NCBI GenBank assembly: GCA_949130485.1
Contig: OX422193.1
Span: 5,872,871 to 5,936,870, forward strand
From: Agelas oroides
Lineage: Eukaryota > Porifera > Demospongiae > Agelasida > Agelasidae
Direction of reading: 5' to 3'
Length of the DNA stretch: 64,000 bases
Of the stretch, positions 46,911 through 60,100 are shown piece after piece. Under the pieces are notes generated by a model that did no database searches, had not been told where the DNA came from, and saw only the letters and a program-made list of their open reading frames with translations. The translations under genes and the position numbers were made by a program. The first letter of the stretch is position 1; every line of letters starts with the position of its first letter.

Positions 46911-47598
46911 TAGAGCCATGGTAGAGAGTAGTAGAGTCCAGTAGAGCTAAGTAGAGTAATGGTAGAGTGTAGTAGAACCAGGAAGAGCCATGGTACAGTG
47001 CAGTAGAGCTAAGTAGAGCCACGTAGAGCCATAGAAGTGTTTAGTAGAATCCAGTAGAACTAGGTAGACCAATGGTAAGGTGTAGTAGAGTCCAGTAGAT
47101 CTAAGTAGAGCAATGGTAGAGTGTAGTAGAGCCAAGTAGAGACATGGTAGAGTGTAGTAGAGTCTTGTAGAGCCAGGTACAGCAATGGTAGGGTGTAGTA
47201 GAGTCAGGTAGAGCCAAGTAGAGCCATGGTAGAGTGTAGGAGAGTCAAGTAGAGCCAAGTAGAGCCATAGTAGACAGTAGTAGAGTCCAGTAGAGCTAAG
47301 TAGAGTAATGGTAGAGTGTAGTAGAGCCAAGTAGAGACATGGTACGGGGCACTAGTGTCATGTAGAGACAAGTAGAGCTATGGTGGAGAGTAATAGAGTC
47401 CAGTACAGCTAAGTAGAGTAATGGTAGAGTGTAGTAGAATCATGAAGAGCCATGGTAGAGTGTAGTAGAGTCAAGTAGAGCCACTTAGAGTCATACAAGT
47501 GTTTAGTAGAATCTAGTAGAGCTAGGTAGAGCAATGGTAAGGTGTAGTAGAGTCCAGTAGAGCTAAGTATAGCAATGGTAGAGTGTAGTAGAGACAAG
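46911..47598. repeat. 688-bp tandem duplication, unit 2
   Basis: Second unit, apparently identical to the first by reading. Its right edge coincides within about 10 bp with the junction where the 14.66-kb copy B begins. The string GAGACAAGTAGAGCCATGG is present at the left edge of copy A, at the end of unit 1 and here. Confidence 0.9.
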
Positions 47599-47936
47599 TA
47601 GAGCCATGGTAGAGAGTAGTAGAGTCCAGTAGAGCTAAGTAGAGTAATGGTAGAGTGTAGTAGAAGCAGGAAGAGCCATGGTAGAGTGCAGTAGAGTCAA
47701 GTAGAGACATGGTAGGGGGCACTATTGTAATGTAGAGACAGGTTGAGCCATGGTAGAGAGTAGTAGAGTCCAGTAGAGCTAAGTAGAGTAATGGTAGAGT
47801 GTAGTAGAACCAGAAAGAGCCATGGTAGAGTGAAGTAGAGTCAAGTAGAGCCACGTAGAGCCATAGAAGTGTTTAGCAGAATCCAGTAGAGCTAGGTAGA
47901 GTAATGGTAGAGTGTGTAGTGGAGCCAAGTAGAGCC

Positions 47937-48021
47937 TAGCCTCATCCCCATGGCAGGCTCTCTCCTCAAAAACGGGGGGGGGGGGGGGGGGGAGGGAGGA
48001 GAGAACCTGGGGACATGGCTG
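47937..48021. mobile_element. G-run foldback element, copy 8
   Basis: Arms at 47954-47967 and 47996-48009 (GAGGAGAGAACCTG, the same mismatch as copies 5 and 6). The G-run is 19 bases, the joint longest with copy 2, followed by AGGG. The right end is GGCTGAG. CATGCAGAGG starts at 48392 (371 bp). It is the product of the 14.66-kb duplication of copy 6 and differs visibly only by two more G, as expected for a slippage-prone homopolymer. Confidence 0.75.
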
Positions 48022-51000
48022 AGTAGGGCCATGGTAGAGTGTAGTATAGACAAGTACAGCAAAGTGGAGGCAATGTAGGGTGCAGTATAGTGTCGAGTAG
48101 AGCCAGGGTAGAGAGTAGTAGAGTCCAGTAGAGCTAAGTAGAGCAATGGTAGGGTGTAGAAGAGTCAACTAGGGTCAAGAAGAGCCATGGTAGACAGAAG
48201 TAGAATCCAGTAGAGATAAGTAGAGTAATGGTAGAGTGTAGTAGAGCCAAGTAGAGACATGTTAGGGGGCACTAGTGTCATGTAGAACCAAGGAGAGCCA
48301 TGGTAGAGAGTAGTAGAGTCCAGTAGAGCTAAGTAGAGAAATGGGAGAGTGTGGTAGAGCCAAGTAGAGCCATGGTAGAGAGTAGTAGAGTCATGCAGAG
48401 GCAAGTGGAGCAATGGCAGAGTGTAGTAGAGTCAAGTAGAGCTATGTAGACCAATGGTCGAGTGTAGTAGAGCCAAGTAGTGCCATTGTAGAGTGTATAG
48501 TAGAGTCCAGTGGAGCTAAGTAGAGCAATGGTAGAGTGTAGTAGAATCTAAGTAGAGCAATGATAGAGTGTAGCAGAGCCAAGCAGAGCCATGGTAGAGT
48601 GTAGTAGAGTCAAGTAGAGCTAACTAGAGCAATGGTAGAGTGTAGTACAGTCAACTAGGGTTAAGTAGAGCCATGGTAGACGGTAGTAAAGTCCAGTAGA
48701 GCTAAGTAGATTAATGGTAGAGTGTAGTAGAGCCAAGTAGAGACATGGTAGGGGGCACTATTGTAATGTAGAGACAGGTAGAGCGATGGTAGAGAGAAGT
48801 AGAGTCCAGTAGAGCTAAGTAGAGTAATGGTAGTGTGTAGTAGAACCAGGAAGAGCCATGGTAGAGTGCAGTAGAGTCAAGTAGAGTCACGTAGAGCCAT
48901 AGAAGTGTTTAGTAGAATCCAGTAGAGCTAGGTAGAGGAATGGTAAGGTGTAGTAGAGTCCAGTAGAGCTAAGTAGAGCAATGGTAGAGTGTAGTAGAGC
49001 CAAGTAGAGACATGGTAGAGTGTAGTAGACTCATGTAGAGCTAGATAGAGCAATGGTAGAGTGTAGTAGAGCCAAGTAGAGCCATGGTAGAGAGTAGTAG
49101 AGTCATGCAGAGGCAAGTAGAGCAATGGCAGAGTGTAGTAGAGTCAAGTAGAGCTATGTAGACCAATGGTCGAGTGTAGTAGAGTCAAGTAGAGACATTG
49201 TAGAGTGTATAGCGGAGTCCATTGGAGCTAAGTAGAGCAATGGTAGAGTGTAGTAAAGTCAAGTATAGATCTAAGTAGAGCAATGGTAGAGTGTAGCAGA
49301 GTCAAGTAGAGCCATGGTAGAGTGTAGTAGAGTCAAGTAGAGCTAACTAGAGCAATGGTAGAGTGTAGTACAGCCAACTAGGGTTGAGTAGAGCCATGGT
49401 AGACAGTAGTAGAGTCCAGTAGAGCTAAGTAGATTAATGATAGAGTGTAGTAGAGCCAAGTAGAGACATGGTAGGGGGCACTATTGTCATGTAGAGAGAG
49501 GTAGAGCCATGGTAGAGTGTAGTAGAGTCCAGTAGAGCTAAGTAGAGTAATGGTAGAGTGTATTAGAACCAGGAATAGCCATGGTAGAGTGCAGTAGAGC
49601 CAAGTAGAGCCAAGTAGAGCCATAGAAGTGCTTAGTACAATCCAGTAGAGCTAGGTAGAGGAACGGTAAGGTGTAGTAGAGTCCAGTAGAGCTAAGTAGA
49701 GCAATGGTAGAGTGTAGTAGAGCCAAGTAGAGACATGGTAGAGTGTAGTAGACTCATGTAGAGCTACATAGAGCAATGGTAGAGTGTAGTAGAGCCAAGT
49801 AGAGCCATGGTAGAGAGTAGTAGAGTCATGCAGAGGCAAGTAGAGCAATGGCAGAGTGTAGTAGAGTCAAGTAGAGCTAAGTAGACCAATGGTAGAGAGT
49901 AGTAGAGTCATGCAGAGGCAAGTAGAGCAATGGCAGAGTGTAGTAGAGTCAAGTAGAGCTAAGTAGACCAATGGTAGAGTGTAGTAGAGCCAAGTAGAGC
50001 CATTGTAGAGTGTATTGTAGAGTCCATTGGAGCTAAGTAGAGCAATGGTAGAGTGTAGTCGAGTCAAGTTGAGATCTAAGAAGAGCAATGGTACAGTGTA
50101 GCACAGCCAAGTAGAGCCATGATAGAGTGTAGTAAAGTCAAGTAGAGCTAACTAGAGCAATGGTAGAGTGTAGTAGAGTCAACTAGGGTTAAGTAGAGCC
50201 ATGGTAGACAGTAGTAGAGTCCAGTAGAGCTAAGTACATTAATGGTAGAGTGTAGTAGAGCCAATTAGAGACATGGTAGAGTGTAGTAGAGTTAAGTAGA
50301 GCCAAGTAGAGCAATGGTAGTGTGTAGTAGAGTCAGGTAGAGACAAGTAGAGCCATGGTAGAGTGTAGTAGAGTCAAGTAGAGCTAACTAGAGCAATGGT
50401 AGAGTGTAGTACAGTCAACTAGGGTTAAGTAGAGCCATGGTAGACAGTAGTAGAGTCCAGTAGAGCTAAGTAGAGTAATCGCAGAGTGTAGTAGAGCCAA
50501 GTGGAGACATGGTAGAGTGTAGTAGAGTCATGTAGAGCCAAGTAGAATAATGGTAGAGTGTAGTAGAGTCAAGGAGAGCTACGTAGACCAATGGTAGAGT
50601 GTAGTAGAGCCAAGTAGAGACATGGTAGAGAGTAGTATAGCCATGTAGAGACAAGTAGAGCCAAGGAAGAGAGTAGTACAGTCCAGTAGAGCTAAGTAGA
50701 GTAATGGTAGAGTGTACAGGAAGAGCCATTGTAGAGTGCAGTAGAGTCAAGTAGAGCCACGTAGAGCCATAGAAGTGTTTAGTACAATCCAGGAGAGCTA
50801 GGTAGAGCAATGGTAAGGTGTAGTAGAGTACAGTAGAGCTAAGTAGAGCAATGGTAGAGTGTAGTAGAGCCAAGTAGAGACATGGTAGAGTGTTGTAGAG
50901 TTTTGTAGAGCCAAGTAGACCAATGGTAGAGTGTAGTAGAGTCAAGTAGAGCCAAGTAGAGCCATTGTAGAGTGTAGTACAGTCAAGTAGAGCCACATAG

Positions 51001-52702
51001 AGCCATGGTAGAGTGTAGTAGAAACCAGTAGAGCTAAGAGGAGCAATGGTAGAGTGTACTAGACCCAAGTAGAGCCATGGTAGAGTGCAGTAGAATCAAG
51101 TACAGCGAAGTAGAGCCATGGTAGACAGTAGGAGAGTCCAGTAGAGCTAAGTAGAGTAATGGTAGAGAGTAGTATAGCCAAGTAGAGACATGATAGGGGG
51201 CACTATTGTCATGTAGAGCCAAGGAGAGCCATCGTAGAGAGTGGTAGAGTCTAGTAGAGCTAAGTAGAGAAATGGTAGAGTGTAGTAGAGCCAGGAACAA
51301 CCATGGTAGAGTCAAGTAGAGCCACGTAGGGCCATAGAAGTGTTTAGCAGAATCCAGTAGAGCTAGGTAGAGTAATGGTAAGGTGTAGTAGAGTTCAGTA
51401 GAGCTAAGTAGAGCAATGGTAGAGTGTAGTAGAGCCAAGTAGAGACATGGTAGAGTGTAGTACAGTCATGTAGAGCCAAGTAGAGGAATGGTACAGTGTA
51501 GTAGAGTCAAGTAGAGCTACGTAGAGCAATGGTAGAGTGTAGTAGAGCGAAGTAGAGCCATGGTAGTGTGTAGTAGAAACCAGTAGAGGTAAGAGGAGCA
51601 ATGGTAGAGTGTACTAGACCCAAGTAGAGCCATGGTAGAGTGCAGTAGAGTCAAGTACAGCCAAGTAGAGCAATGGTAGACAGTAGGAGAGTCCAGTAGA
51701 GCTAAGTACAGAAATGGTAGAGTGTAGTAGAGCCAGGAACAAGCATGGTAGAGTGTGGTAGAGTCACGTAGAGCAAAGTGAAGCTTTGGTAGAGAGTAGT
51801 AGAGTCCAGTAGAGCTAAGTAGAGTAATGGTAGAGTGTAGTAGAGCGAAGTAGAGACATGGTAGAGTGTAGTAGAGTCATGTAGAGCCAAGTAGAGCAAT
51901 GGTAGAGTGTAGTAGAGTCAAGTAGAGCTAAGAAGAGCAAAGGTAGAGTGTAGTAGAGCCTAGTAGAGGCATCGTAGAGTGTAGTATAGAGTGAAGTAGA
52001 GCTCACTAGAGCCATGGTAGGGTGTGGTAGAGCCAAGTAGAGCCATGGTAGAGTGTGGTGGAGTCAAGTAGAGCAAAGTGAAGCTTTGGTAGAGTGTAGT
52101 AGAGTCCAGTAGAGCTAAGTAGAGTAATGGTAGAGTGTAGTAGAGCCAAGTAGAAACATGGTAGAGTGTAGTAGAGCCAAGTAGAAACATGGTAGAGTGT
52201 AGTAGTCATGTAGAGCCAAGTAGAGCAATGGTAGAGTGTAGTAGAGTCAAGTAGAGCTACGTAGACCAATGGTAGAGCGTAGTAGAGCCAAGTAAAGCCA
52301 TGGTAGAGAGTAGTACAGCCATGTAGAGACAAGTAGAGCCAAGGTAGAGAGTAGGATAGTCCAGTAGAGCTAAGTAGAGTAATGGTAGAGTGTAGTAGAA
52401 CCAGGAAGAGCCATGGTAGAGTGCGGTAGAGTCAAGTAGAGCCACGTAGACCCAGAGAGGTCTTTAGTAGAATCCTGTAGAGCAAGGTAGAGCAATGGTA
52501 AGGTGCAATACAGTCCGGTAGAGCTAAGTAGAGCAATGGTAGAGTGTAGTAGAGTCAAGTAGAGACATGGTAGAGTGTAGTAGAGTCATGTAGAGCTACG
52601 TAGACCAATGGTAGAGTGTAGTAGAGCCTAGTAGAGCCATGGTAGAGTGCTGTAGAGTCAAGTAGAGCCAAGTAGAGCTAAGGTATAATGTAGTTGGTTG
52701 CA

Positions 52703-54143
52703 GTAGAGATAAGTAGAGCCACGGTAGAGAGTAGTAGAGTCCAGTACAGCTAAGTAGAGTAATGGTAGAGTGTAATAGAGCCAAGGAGAGCCATGGTAGA
52801 GTGCTGTAGAGTCAAGTAGAGCCAAGTAGACCCATGGTAGAATGTAGTAGATTCCAGTAGAGATAAGTAGAGATGTGGTAGAGTGTAGTAGAGTCCAGTA
52901 GAGCTAAGTAGAGGAACGGTAGAGTGTAGTAGAGCCAAGTAGAGCAAGGGTAGAGTGTAGTAGATTCCAATAGAGCTTAGTAGAGACATGGTAGAGGAGA
53001 GAAGAGTCCAGTACAGCTAAGTACAGTAATGGTAGAGTGTAGTAGAGCCATGTAGAGCCAAGTAGACCCATGGTAGAATGTAGTAGATTCCAGTAGAGAT
53101 AAGTAGAGACGTGGTAGAGTGTAGTAGAGTCCAGTAGAGCTAAGTAGAGGAATGGTAGAGTGTAGTAAAGTACAGCAAGGGTAGAGTGTAGTAGATTCCA
53201 ATAGAGCTTAGTAGAGACATGGTAGAGTATAGAAGAGTCCAGTACAGCTAAGTACAGTAATGGTAGAGTGTAGTAGAACCATGTAGAGCCAAGTAGAGCA
53301 ATGGTAGAGTGTAACTGAGTGAAGTAGAGCCAAGTAGAGTAATAGTAGAGTGTAGTAGAGCCAAGTAGAGCCATGGTAGAGTGCTGTAGAGTCAAGTAGA
53401 ACCAAGTAGAGCTAAGGTATAACGTAGTAGATTGCAATAGAGATAAGTAGAGCCACGGTAGAGAGTAGTAGAGTCCAGTACAGCTAAGTAGAGTAATGGT
53501 AGAGTGTAGTAGAACCAAGTAGAGTCATGGTAGAGTGCTGTAGAGTCAAGTAGAGCCAAGTAGACCCATGGTAGAACGTAGTAGATTCCAGTAGAGATAA
53601 GTAGAGACGTGGTAGAGTGTAGTAGAGTCCAGTAGAGCTAAGTAGAGGAATGGTAGAGTGTAGTAGAGTCAAGTAGAGCAAGGGTAGAGTGTAGTAGATT
53701 CCAATAGAGCTTAGTAGAGACATGGTAGAAGAGTCCAGTACAGCTAAGTACAGTAATGGTAGAGTGTAGTAGAGCCATGTAGAGCCAAGTAGAGCAATGG
53801 TAGAGTGTAGTAGATTCCAGTAGAAGTAAGTAGAGACGTTGTAGAGTGTAGTAGAGTCCAGTAGAGCTAAGTAGAGGAATGGTAGAGTGTAGTAGAGCCA
53901 AGTAGATCAAGGGTAGAGTGTAGTAGATTCCAATAGAGCTTAGTAGAGACATGGTAGAGTATAGAAGAGTCCATTACAGCTAAGTACAGTAATGGTAGAG
54001 TGTAGCAGAGCCATGTAGAGCCAAGTAGAGGAATGGTAGAGTGTAATTGAGTGAAGTAGAGCCAAGTAGAGCCATGGTAGAGTATAGTAGATCCAAGTAG
54101 AGCCAAGGAGAGCCAAGGATGAATGTAGTAGTGTCCAGTAGAG
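52703..54143. repeat. Divergent monomer subdomain, copy B version
   Basis: Second copy (shift 14,663) of 38,040-39,480, with the same GATTCCAATAGAGCTTAG, GTGCTGTAGAG and AGCAAGGGTAG variants in the same order. One visible difference is GTAGAACCAAG near 53,513 against GTAGAGCCAAG near 38,850. Confidence 0.85.
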
Positions 54144-57100
54144 CTAAGTAGAGCAATGTCAAAGTCTACTAGAGTCCAGTAGAGCTAAGTAGAGCCATGG
54201 TAGAGTGCATTATAGTCAAGTAGAGGCAAGTAGAGCCAAGGTACAGTGTAGTAGAGTCCAGTAGAGCTAAGTAGAACAATGGTAGAGTGTAGTATAGTCA
54301 AGTAGGGACATGGTAGAGTGTAGTAGAGACTTGTAGAGGCAAGTAGAGCAATGGTAGAGTGTAGTGGAGTCAAGTAGCGCTAAGTAGAGCAATGGTAGAG
54401 TGTAGTACAGCCAAGTAGAGCCACTCTAGAGTGTAGTACAGTCCAGTAGAGCTACGTAGAGCAATGGTAGAGTGGAGTAGAGTCAAGTAGAGCTAAGTAG
54501 AGCAATGGTAGAGTGTAGTAGAGCCAAGTAGACCAATGGTAGGGGGCACTAATGTCATGTGGAGACACGTAGAGCCATGGTATAGAGTAGTAGAGTCCAG
54601 TAGAGCTAAGTAGAGTAATGGTAGAGTCAAGTAGAGCCACGTAGAGCCATAGAAGTGTTTAGTAGAATCCAGTAGAACTAGGTAGACCAATGGTAAGGTG
54701 TAGTAGAGTCCAGTAGAGCTAAGTAGAGCAATGGTAGAGTGTAGTACAGCCAAGTAGAGCCATGGTAGACAGTAGTAGAGTCCAGTAGAGCGAAGTAGAG
54801 TATTGGTAGAGTGTAGTAGAGCCAAGTAGAGACATGGTAGGGGGCACTAGTGTCATGTAGAGACAAGTAGAGCAATGGTAGAGAGTAGTAGAGTCCAGTA
54901 GAGCTAAGTAGAGTAATGGTAGAGTGTAGTAGAACCAGGAAGAGCCATGGTAGAGTGCAGTAGAGTCAAGTAGAGCCACGTAGAGCCATAGAAGTGTTTA
55001 GTAGAGCAATGGTAAGGTGTACTAGAGTCCAGTAGAGCTAAGTAGAGCAATTGGAGAGTGTAGTAGAGCCAAGTAGAGACATGGTAGGGGGCACTAGTGT
55101 CATGTAGAGACAAGTAGAGCAATGGTAGAGAGTAGTAGAGTCCAGTAGAGCTAAGTAGAGTAATGGTAGAGTGTAGTAGAACCAGGAAGAGCCATGGTGG
55201 AGTGCAGTAGAGTCAAGTAGAGCCACGTAGAGCCATAGAAGTGTTTAGTAGAATCCAGTAGAGCTAGGTAGAGCAATGGTAAGGTGTAGTAGAGTCCAGT
55301 AGAGCTAAGGAGAGCAATGGTAGAGTGTAGTAGAGCCAAGTAGAGACATGGTAGAGTGTAGTAGAGTCAAGTACAGCCAAGTGGAGCCAATGTAGGGTGC
55401 AGTATAGTGTCCAGTAGAGTCATGGTAGAGTGCAGTAGAATAAAGTAGAGCGAAGGAGAGCCATAGTAGAAAGTAGTATAGTCCAGTAGAGCTAAGTAGA
55501 GTAATGGTAGAGTGTAGTAGAGCTAAGTAGAGCTATGGTAGTGTGCAGTAGAGTCAAGTAGAGCCAAGTAGAGCCATGGGAGAGAGTAGTAGAGTCCAGT
55601 AGAGCTAACTAGAGCAATGGTAGAGTGTAGAAGAGTCAATTAGGGTCAAGTAGAGCCATGGTAGACAGTAGTAGAGTCCAGTAGAGCTAAGTAGAGTAAT
55701 GGTAGAGTGTAGAATAACCAGGAAGAGCCATGGTAGAGTGCAGTAGAGTCAAGTAGAGCCACGTAGAGCCATAGAAGTGTTTAGCAGAATCCAGTAGAGC
55801 TAGGTAGAGTAATGGTAAAGTGTAGTAGAGTCCAGTAGAGCTAAGTAGAGTAATGGTAGAGTGTAGTACAACAATGAAGAGCCATGGTAGAGTGGAGTAG
55901 AGTCAAGTAGAGCCACGTAGAGTCATAGAAGTGTTTAGTAGAATCCAGTAGAGCTAGGTAGAGCAATGGTAAGGTGTAGTATAGCCCAGTAGAGCTGAGT
56001 AGAGCAATGGTAGAGTGTAGTAGAGCCAAGTAGAGACATGGTAGAGTGCAGTAGAGTCTTGTAGAGGTAAGTAGAGCAATGGTAGAGTGTAGTAGAGTCA
56101 AGTAGAGCTAAGTAGAGCAATAGTATAGAGTGTAGTAGTGCCAAGTAGAGCCACTGTAGAGTGTAGTACAGTCCAGTAGAGCTAAGTAGAGCAATGGTAG
56201 AGAGGAGTAGAGTCAAGTAGAGCTAAGTAGAGCAATGGTAGAGTGTAGTAGAGCCAAGTAGACCCATGGTAAGAGGCACTAGTGTCATGTAGAGACAAGT
56301 AGAGCCATGGTAGAGAGTAGTAGAATCCAGTAGAGCTAAGTAGAGTAATGGTAGAGTCAAGTAGAGCCACGTAGAGCCATAGAAGTATTTAGTAGAATCC
56401 AGTAGAACTAGGTAGACCAATGGTAAGGTGTAGTAGAGTCCAGTAGATCTAAGTAGAACAATGGTAGAGTGTAGTAGAGCCAAGTAGAGACATGGTAGAG
56501 TGTAGTAGAGTCTTGTAGAGCCAGGTACAGCAATGGTAGGGTGTAGTAGAGTCAGGTAGAGCCAAGTAGAGCCATGGTAGAGTGTAGGAGAGTCAAGTAG
56601 AGCCAAGTAGAGCCACAGTAGACAGTAGTAGAGTCCAGTAGAGCTAAGTAGAGTAATGGTAGAGTGTAGTACAACCATGAAGAGCCATGCTAGAGTGGAG
56701 TAGAGTCAAGTAGAGCCACGTAGAGTCATAGAAGTGTTTAGTAGAATCCAGTAGAGCTAGGTAGAGCAATGGTAAGGTGCAGTAGAGCCCAGTAGAGCTG
56801 AGTAGAGCAATGGTAGAGTGTAGTAGAGCCAAGTAGAGACATGGTAGAGTGCAGTAGAGTCTTGTAGAGGCAAGTAGAGCAATGGTAGTGTGTAGTAGAG
56901 TGAAGTAGAGCTAAGTAGAGCAATGGTATAGAGTGTAGTAGTGCGAAGTAGAGCCACTGTAGAGTGTAGTACAGTCCAGTAGAGCTAAGTAGAGCAATGG
57001 TAGAGAGGAGTAGAGTCAAGTAGAGCTAAGTAGAGCAATGGTAGAGTGTAGTAGAGCCAAGTAGACCCATGGTAAGGGGCACTAGTGTCATGTAGAGACA

Positions 57101-57169
57101 AGTAGAGCCATGGTAGAGAGTAGTAGAGTCCAGTAGAGCTAAGTAGAGTAATGGTAGAGTCAAGTAGAG

Positions 57170-60100
57170 CCACGTAGAGCCATAGAAGTATTTAGTAGAA
57201 TCCAGTAGAACTAGGTAGACCAATGGTAAGGTGTAGTAGAGTCCAGTAGATCTAAGTAGAGCAATGGTAGAGTGTAGTAGAGCCAAGTAGAGACATGGTA
57301 GAGTGTAGTAGAGTCTTGTATAGCCAGGTACAGCAATGGTAGGGTGTAGTAGAGTCAGGTAGAGCCAAGTAGAGCCATGGTAGAGTGTAGGAGAGTCAAG
57401 TAGAGCCAAGTAGAGCCATAGTAGACAGTAGTAGAGTCCAGTAGAGCTAAGTAGAGTAATGGTAGAGTGTAGTAGAGCCAAGTAGAGACATGGTACGGGG
57501 CACTAGTGTCATGTAGAGACAAGTAGAGCTATGGTGGAGAGTAATAGAGTCCAGTACAGCTAAGTAGAGTAATGGTAGAGTGTAGTAGAATCATGAAGAG
57601 CCATGGTAGAGTGTAGTAGAGTCAAGTAGAGCCACTTAGAGTCATACAAGTGTTTAGTAGAATCTAGTAGAGCTAGGTAGAGCAATGGTAAGGTGTAGTA
57701 GAGTCCAGGAGAGCTAAGTATAGCAATGGTAGAGTGTAGTAGAGCCAAGTAGAGCAATGGTAGAGAGTAGTAGAGTCCAGTAGAGTTAAGTAGAGTATTG
57801 GTAGAGGGTAGTAGAACCAGGAAGAGCCATGGTAGAGTGCAGTAGAGTCAAGTAGAGCCACGTAGAGCCATAGAAGTGTTTAGTAGAATCCAGTAGAGCT
57901 AGGTAGAGCAATGGTAAGGTGTAGTAGAGTCCAGTAGAGCTAAGTAGAGCAACGGTAGAGTGTAGTAGAGCCAAGTAGAGACATGGTAGAGTGTAGTAGA
58001 GTCAAGTACAGCCAAGTGGAGCCAATGTAGGGTGGAGTATAGTGTCCAGTAGAGTCATGGTAGAGTGCAGTAGAATAAAGTAGAGCGAAGGAGAGCCATA
58101 GTAGAGAGTAGTATAGTCCAGGAGAGCTAAGGAGAGTAATGGTAGAGTGTAGTAGAGCCAAGTAGAGCCATGGTAGTGTGCAGTAGAATCAAGTAGAGCC
58201 AAGTAGAGCCATGGTAGAGAGTAATAGAGTCCAGTAGAGCTAACAAGAGTAATGATAGAGTGTAGAAGAGTCAACTAGGGTCAAGTAGAGCCATGGTAGA
58301 CAGTAGTAGAGTCCAGTAGAGCTAAGTAGTGTAATGGTAGAGTGTGGTAGAACTAAGTAGAGACATGGTAGGGGGCACAAGTGTCATGTAGAGACAAGTA
58401 GAGTCATGGTAGAGAGTAGTAGAGTCCAGTAGAGCTAAATAGAGTAATGGTAGAGTCAAGTAGAGTCACGTAGAGCCATAGAAGTATTTAGTAGAATCCA
58501 GTAGAACTAGGTAGACCAATGGTAAGGTGTAGTAGAGTCCAGTAGAGCTAAATAGAACAATGGTAGAATGTAGTAGAGCCAAGTAGAGACATGGTAGAGT
58601 GTAGTAGAGTCCAGTAGAGCTAAATAGAGCAATGGTAGAATGTAGTAGAGCCAAGTAGAGACATGGCAGAGTGTAGTAGAGTCTTGTAGAGCCAGGTACA
58701 GCAACGATAGGGTGTAGTAGAGTCAGGTAGAGCCAAGTAGAGCCATGGTAAAGTGTAGGAGAGTCAAGTAGAGCCAAGTAGAGCCATAGTAGACAGTAGT
58801 AGAGTCTAGTAGAGCTAAGTAGAGTAATGGTAGAGTGTAGTAGAGCCAAGTAGAGACATGGTACGGGGCACTAGTGTCATGTAGAGACAAGTAGAGCTAT
58901 GGTAGAGAGTAATAGAGTCCAGTACAGATAAGTAGAGTAATGGTAGAGTGTAGTAGAATCATGAAGAGCCATGGTAGAGTGTAGTAGAGTCAAGGAGAGC
59001 CACGTAGAGCCATAGAAGTGTTTAGTAGAATCTAGAAGAGCTAGGTAGAGCATTGGTAAGGTGTAGTAGAGTCCAGTAGAGCTAAGTAGAGCAATGGTAG
59101 AGTGTAGTAGAGTCAAGTAGAGACATGGTAGAGGGCACTAGTGACATGTAGAGACAAGTAGAGCAATGGTAGAGAGTAGTAGAGTCCAGTAGAGCTAAGT
59201 AGAGTATTGGTAGAGGGTAGTAGAACCAGGAAGAGCCATGGTAGAGTGCAGTACAGTCAAGTAGAGCCACGTAGAGCCAGAGAAGTGTTTAGTAGAATCC
59301 AGTAGAGCTAGGTAGAGCAATGGTAAGGTGTAGTAGAGTCCAGTAGAGCTAAGTAGAGCAACGGTAGAGTGTAGTAGAGCCAAGTAGAGACATGGTAGAG
59401 TGTAGTAGAGTCAAGTACAGCCAAGTGGAGCCAATGTAGGGTGCAGTATAGTGTCCAGTAGAGTCATGGTAGAGTGCAGTAGAATAAAGTAGAGCGAAGG
59501 AGAGCCATAGTAGAGAGTAGTATAGTCCAGGAGAGTTAAGTAGAGTAATGGTAGAGTGTAGTAGAGCCAAGTAGAGCCATGGTAGTGTGCAGTAGAGTCA
59601 AGTAGAGCCAAGTAGAGCCATTGTAGAGAGTAGTAGAGTCCAGTAGAGCTAACTAGAGCAATGGTAGAGTGTAGAAGAGTCAACTAGGGTCAAGTAGAGC
59701 CATGGTAGACAGTAGTAGAGTCCAGTAGAGCTAAGTAGAGTAATGGTAGAGTGTAGTAGAGCCAAGTAGAGACATGGTAGAGTGTAGTAGAGTCAAGTAC
59801 AGCCAAGTGGAGCCAATGTAGGGTGCAGTATAGTGTCCAGGAGAGTCATGGTAGAGTGCAGTAGAATAAAGTAGAGCGAAGGAGAGCCATAGTAGAGAGT
59901 AGTATAGTCCAGTAGAGCTAAGTAGAGTAATGGTAGAGTGTAGCAGAGCCAAGTAGAGCTATGGTAGTGTGCAGTAGAGTCAAGTAGAGGCAAGTAGAGC
60001 CATGGTTGAGAGTAGTAGAGTCCAGTAGAGCTAACTAGAGCAACGGTAGAGTGTAGAACAGTCAACTAAGGTCAAGTAGAGCCATGGTAGACAGTAGTAG

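Larger units (their letters stand above)
32926..47588. repeat. Young 14.66-kb mega-unit, copy A
   Basis: This matches 47,589 onward. The shift is 14,661 up to the foldback G-run, 14,663 to about 43,060, 14,694 after a 31-bp monomer present only in copy B, and 14,693 after the second foldback. Only about ten substitutions were noticed by reading, for example TATAGCC near 37,651 against TACAGCC near 52,314, GAGTCATAG near 39,982 against GAGCCATAG near 54,645, and GCTGAATAG near 42,135 against GCTGAGTAG near 56,798. The copy contains foldback copies 6 and 7, the divergent subdomain at 38.0-39.5 kb, and a 688-bp duplication at its right end. No gene. Confidence 0.9.
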
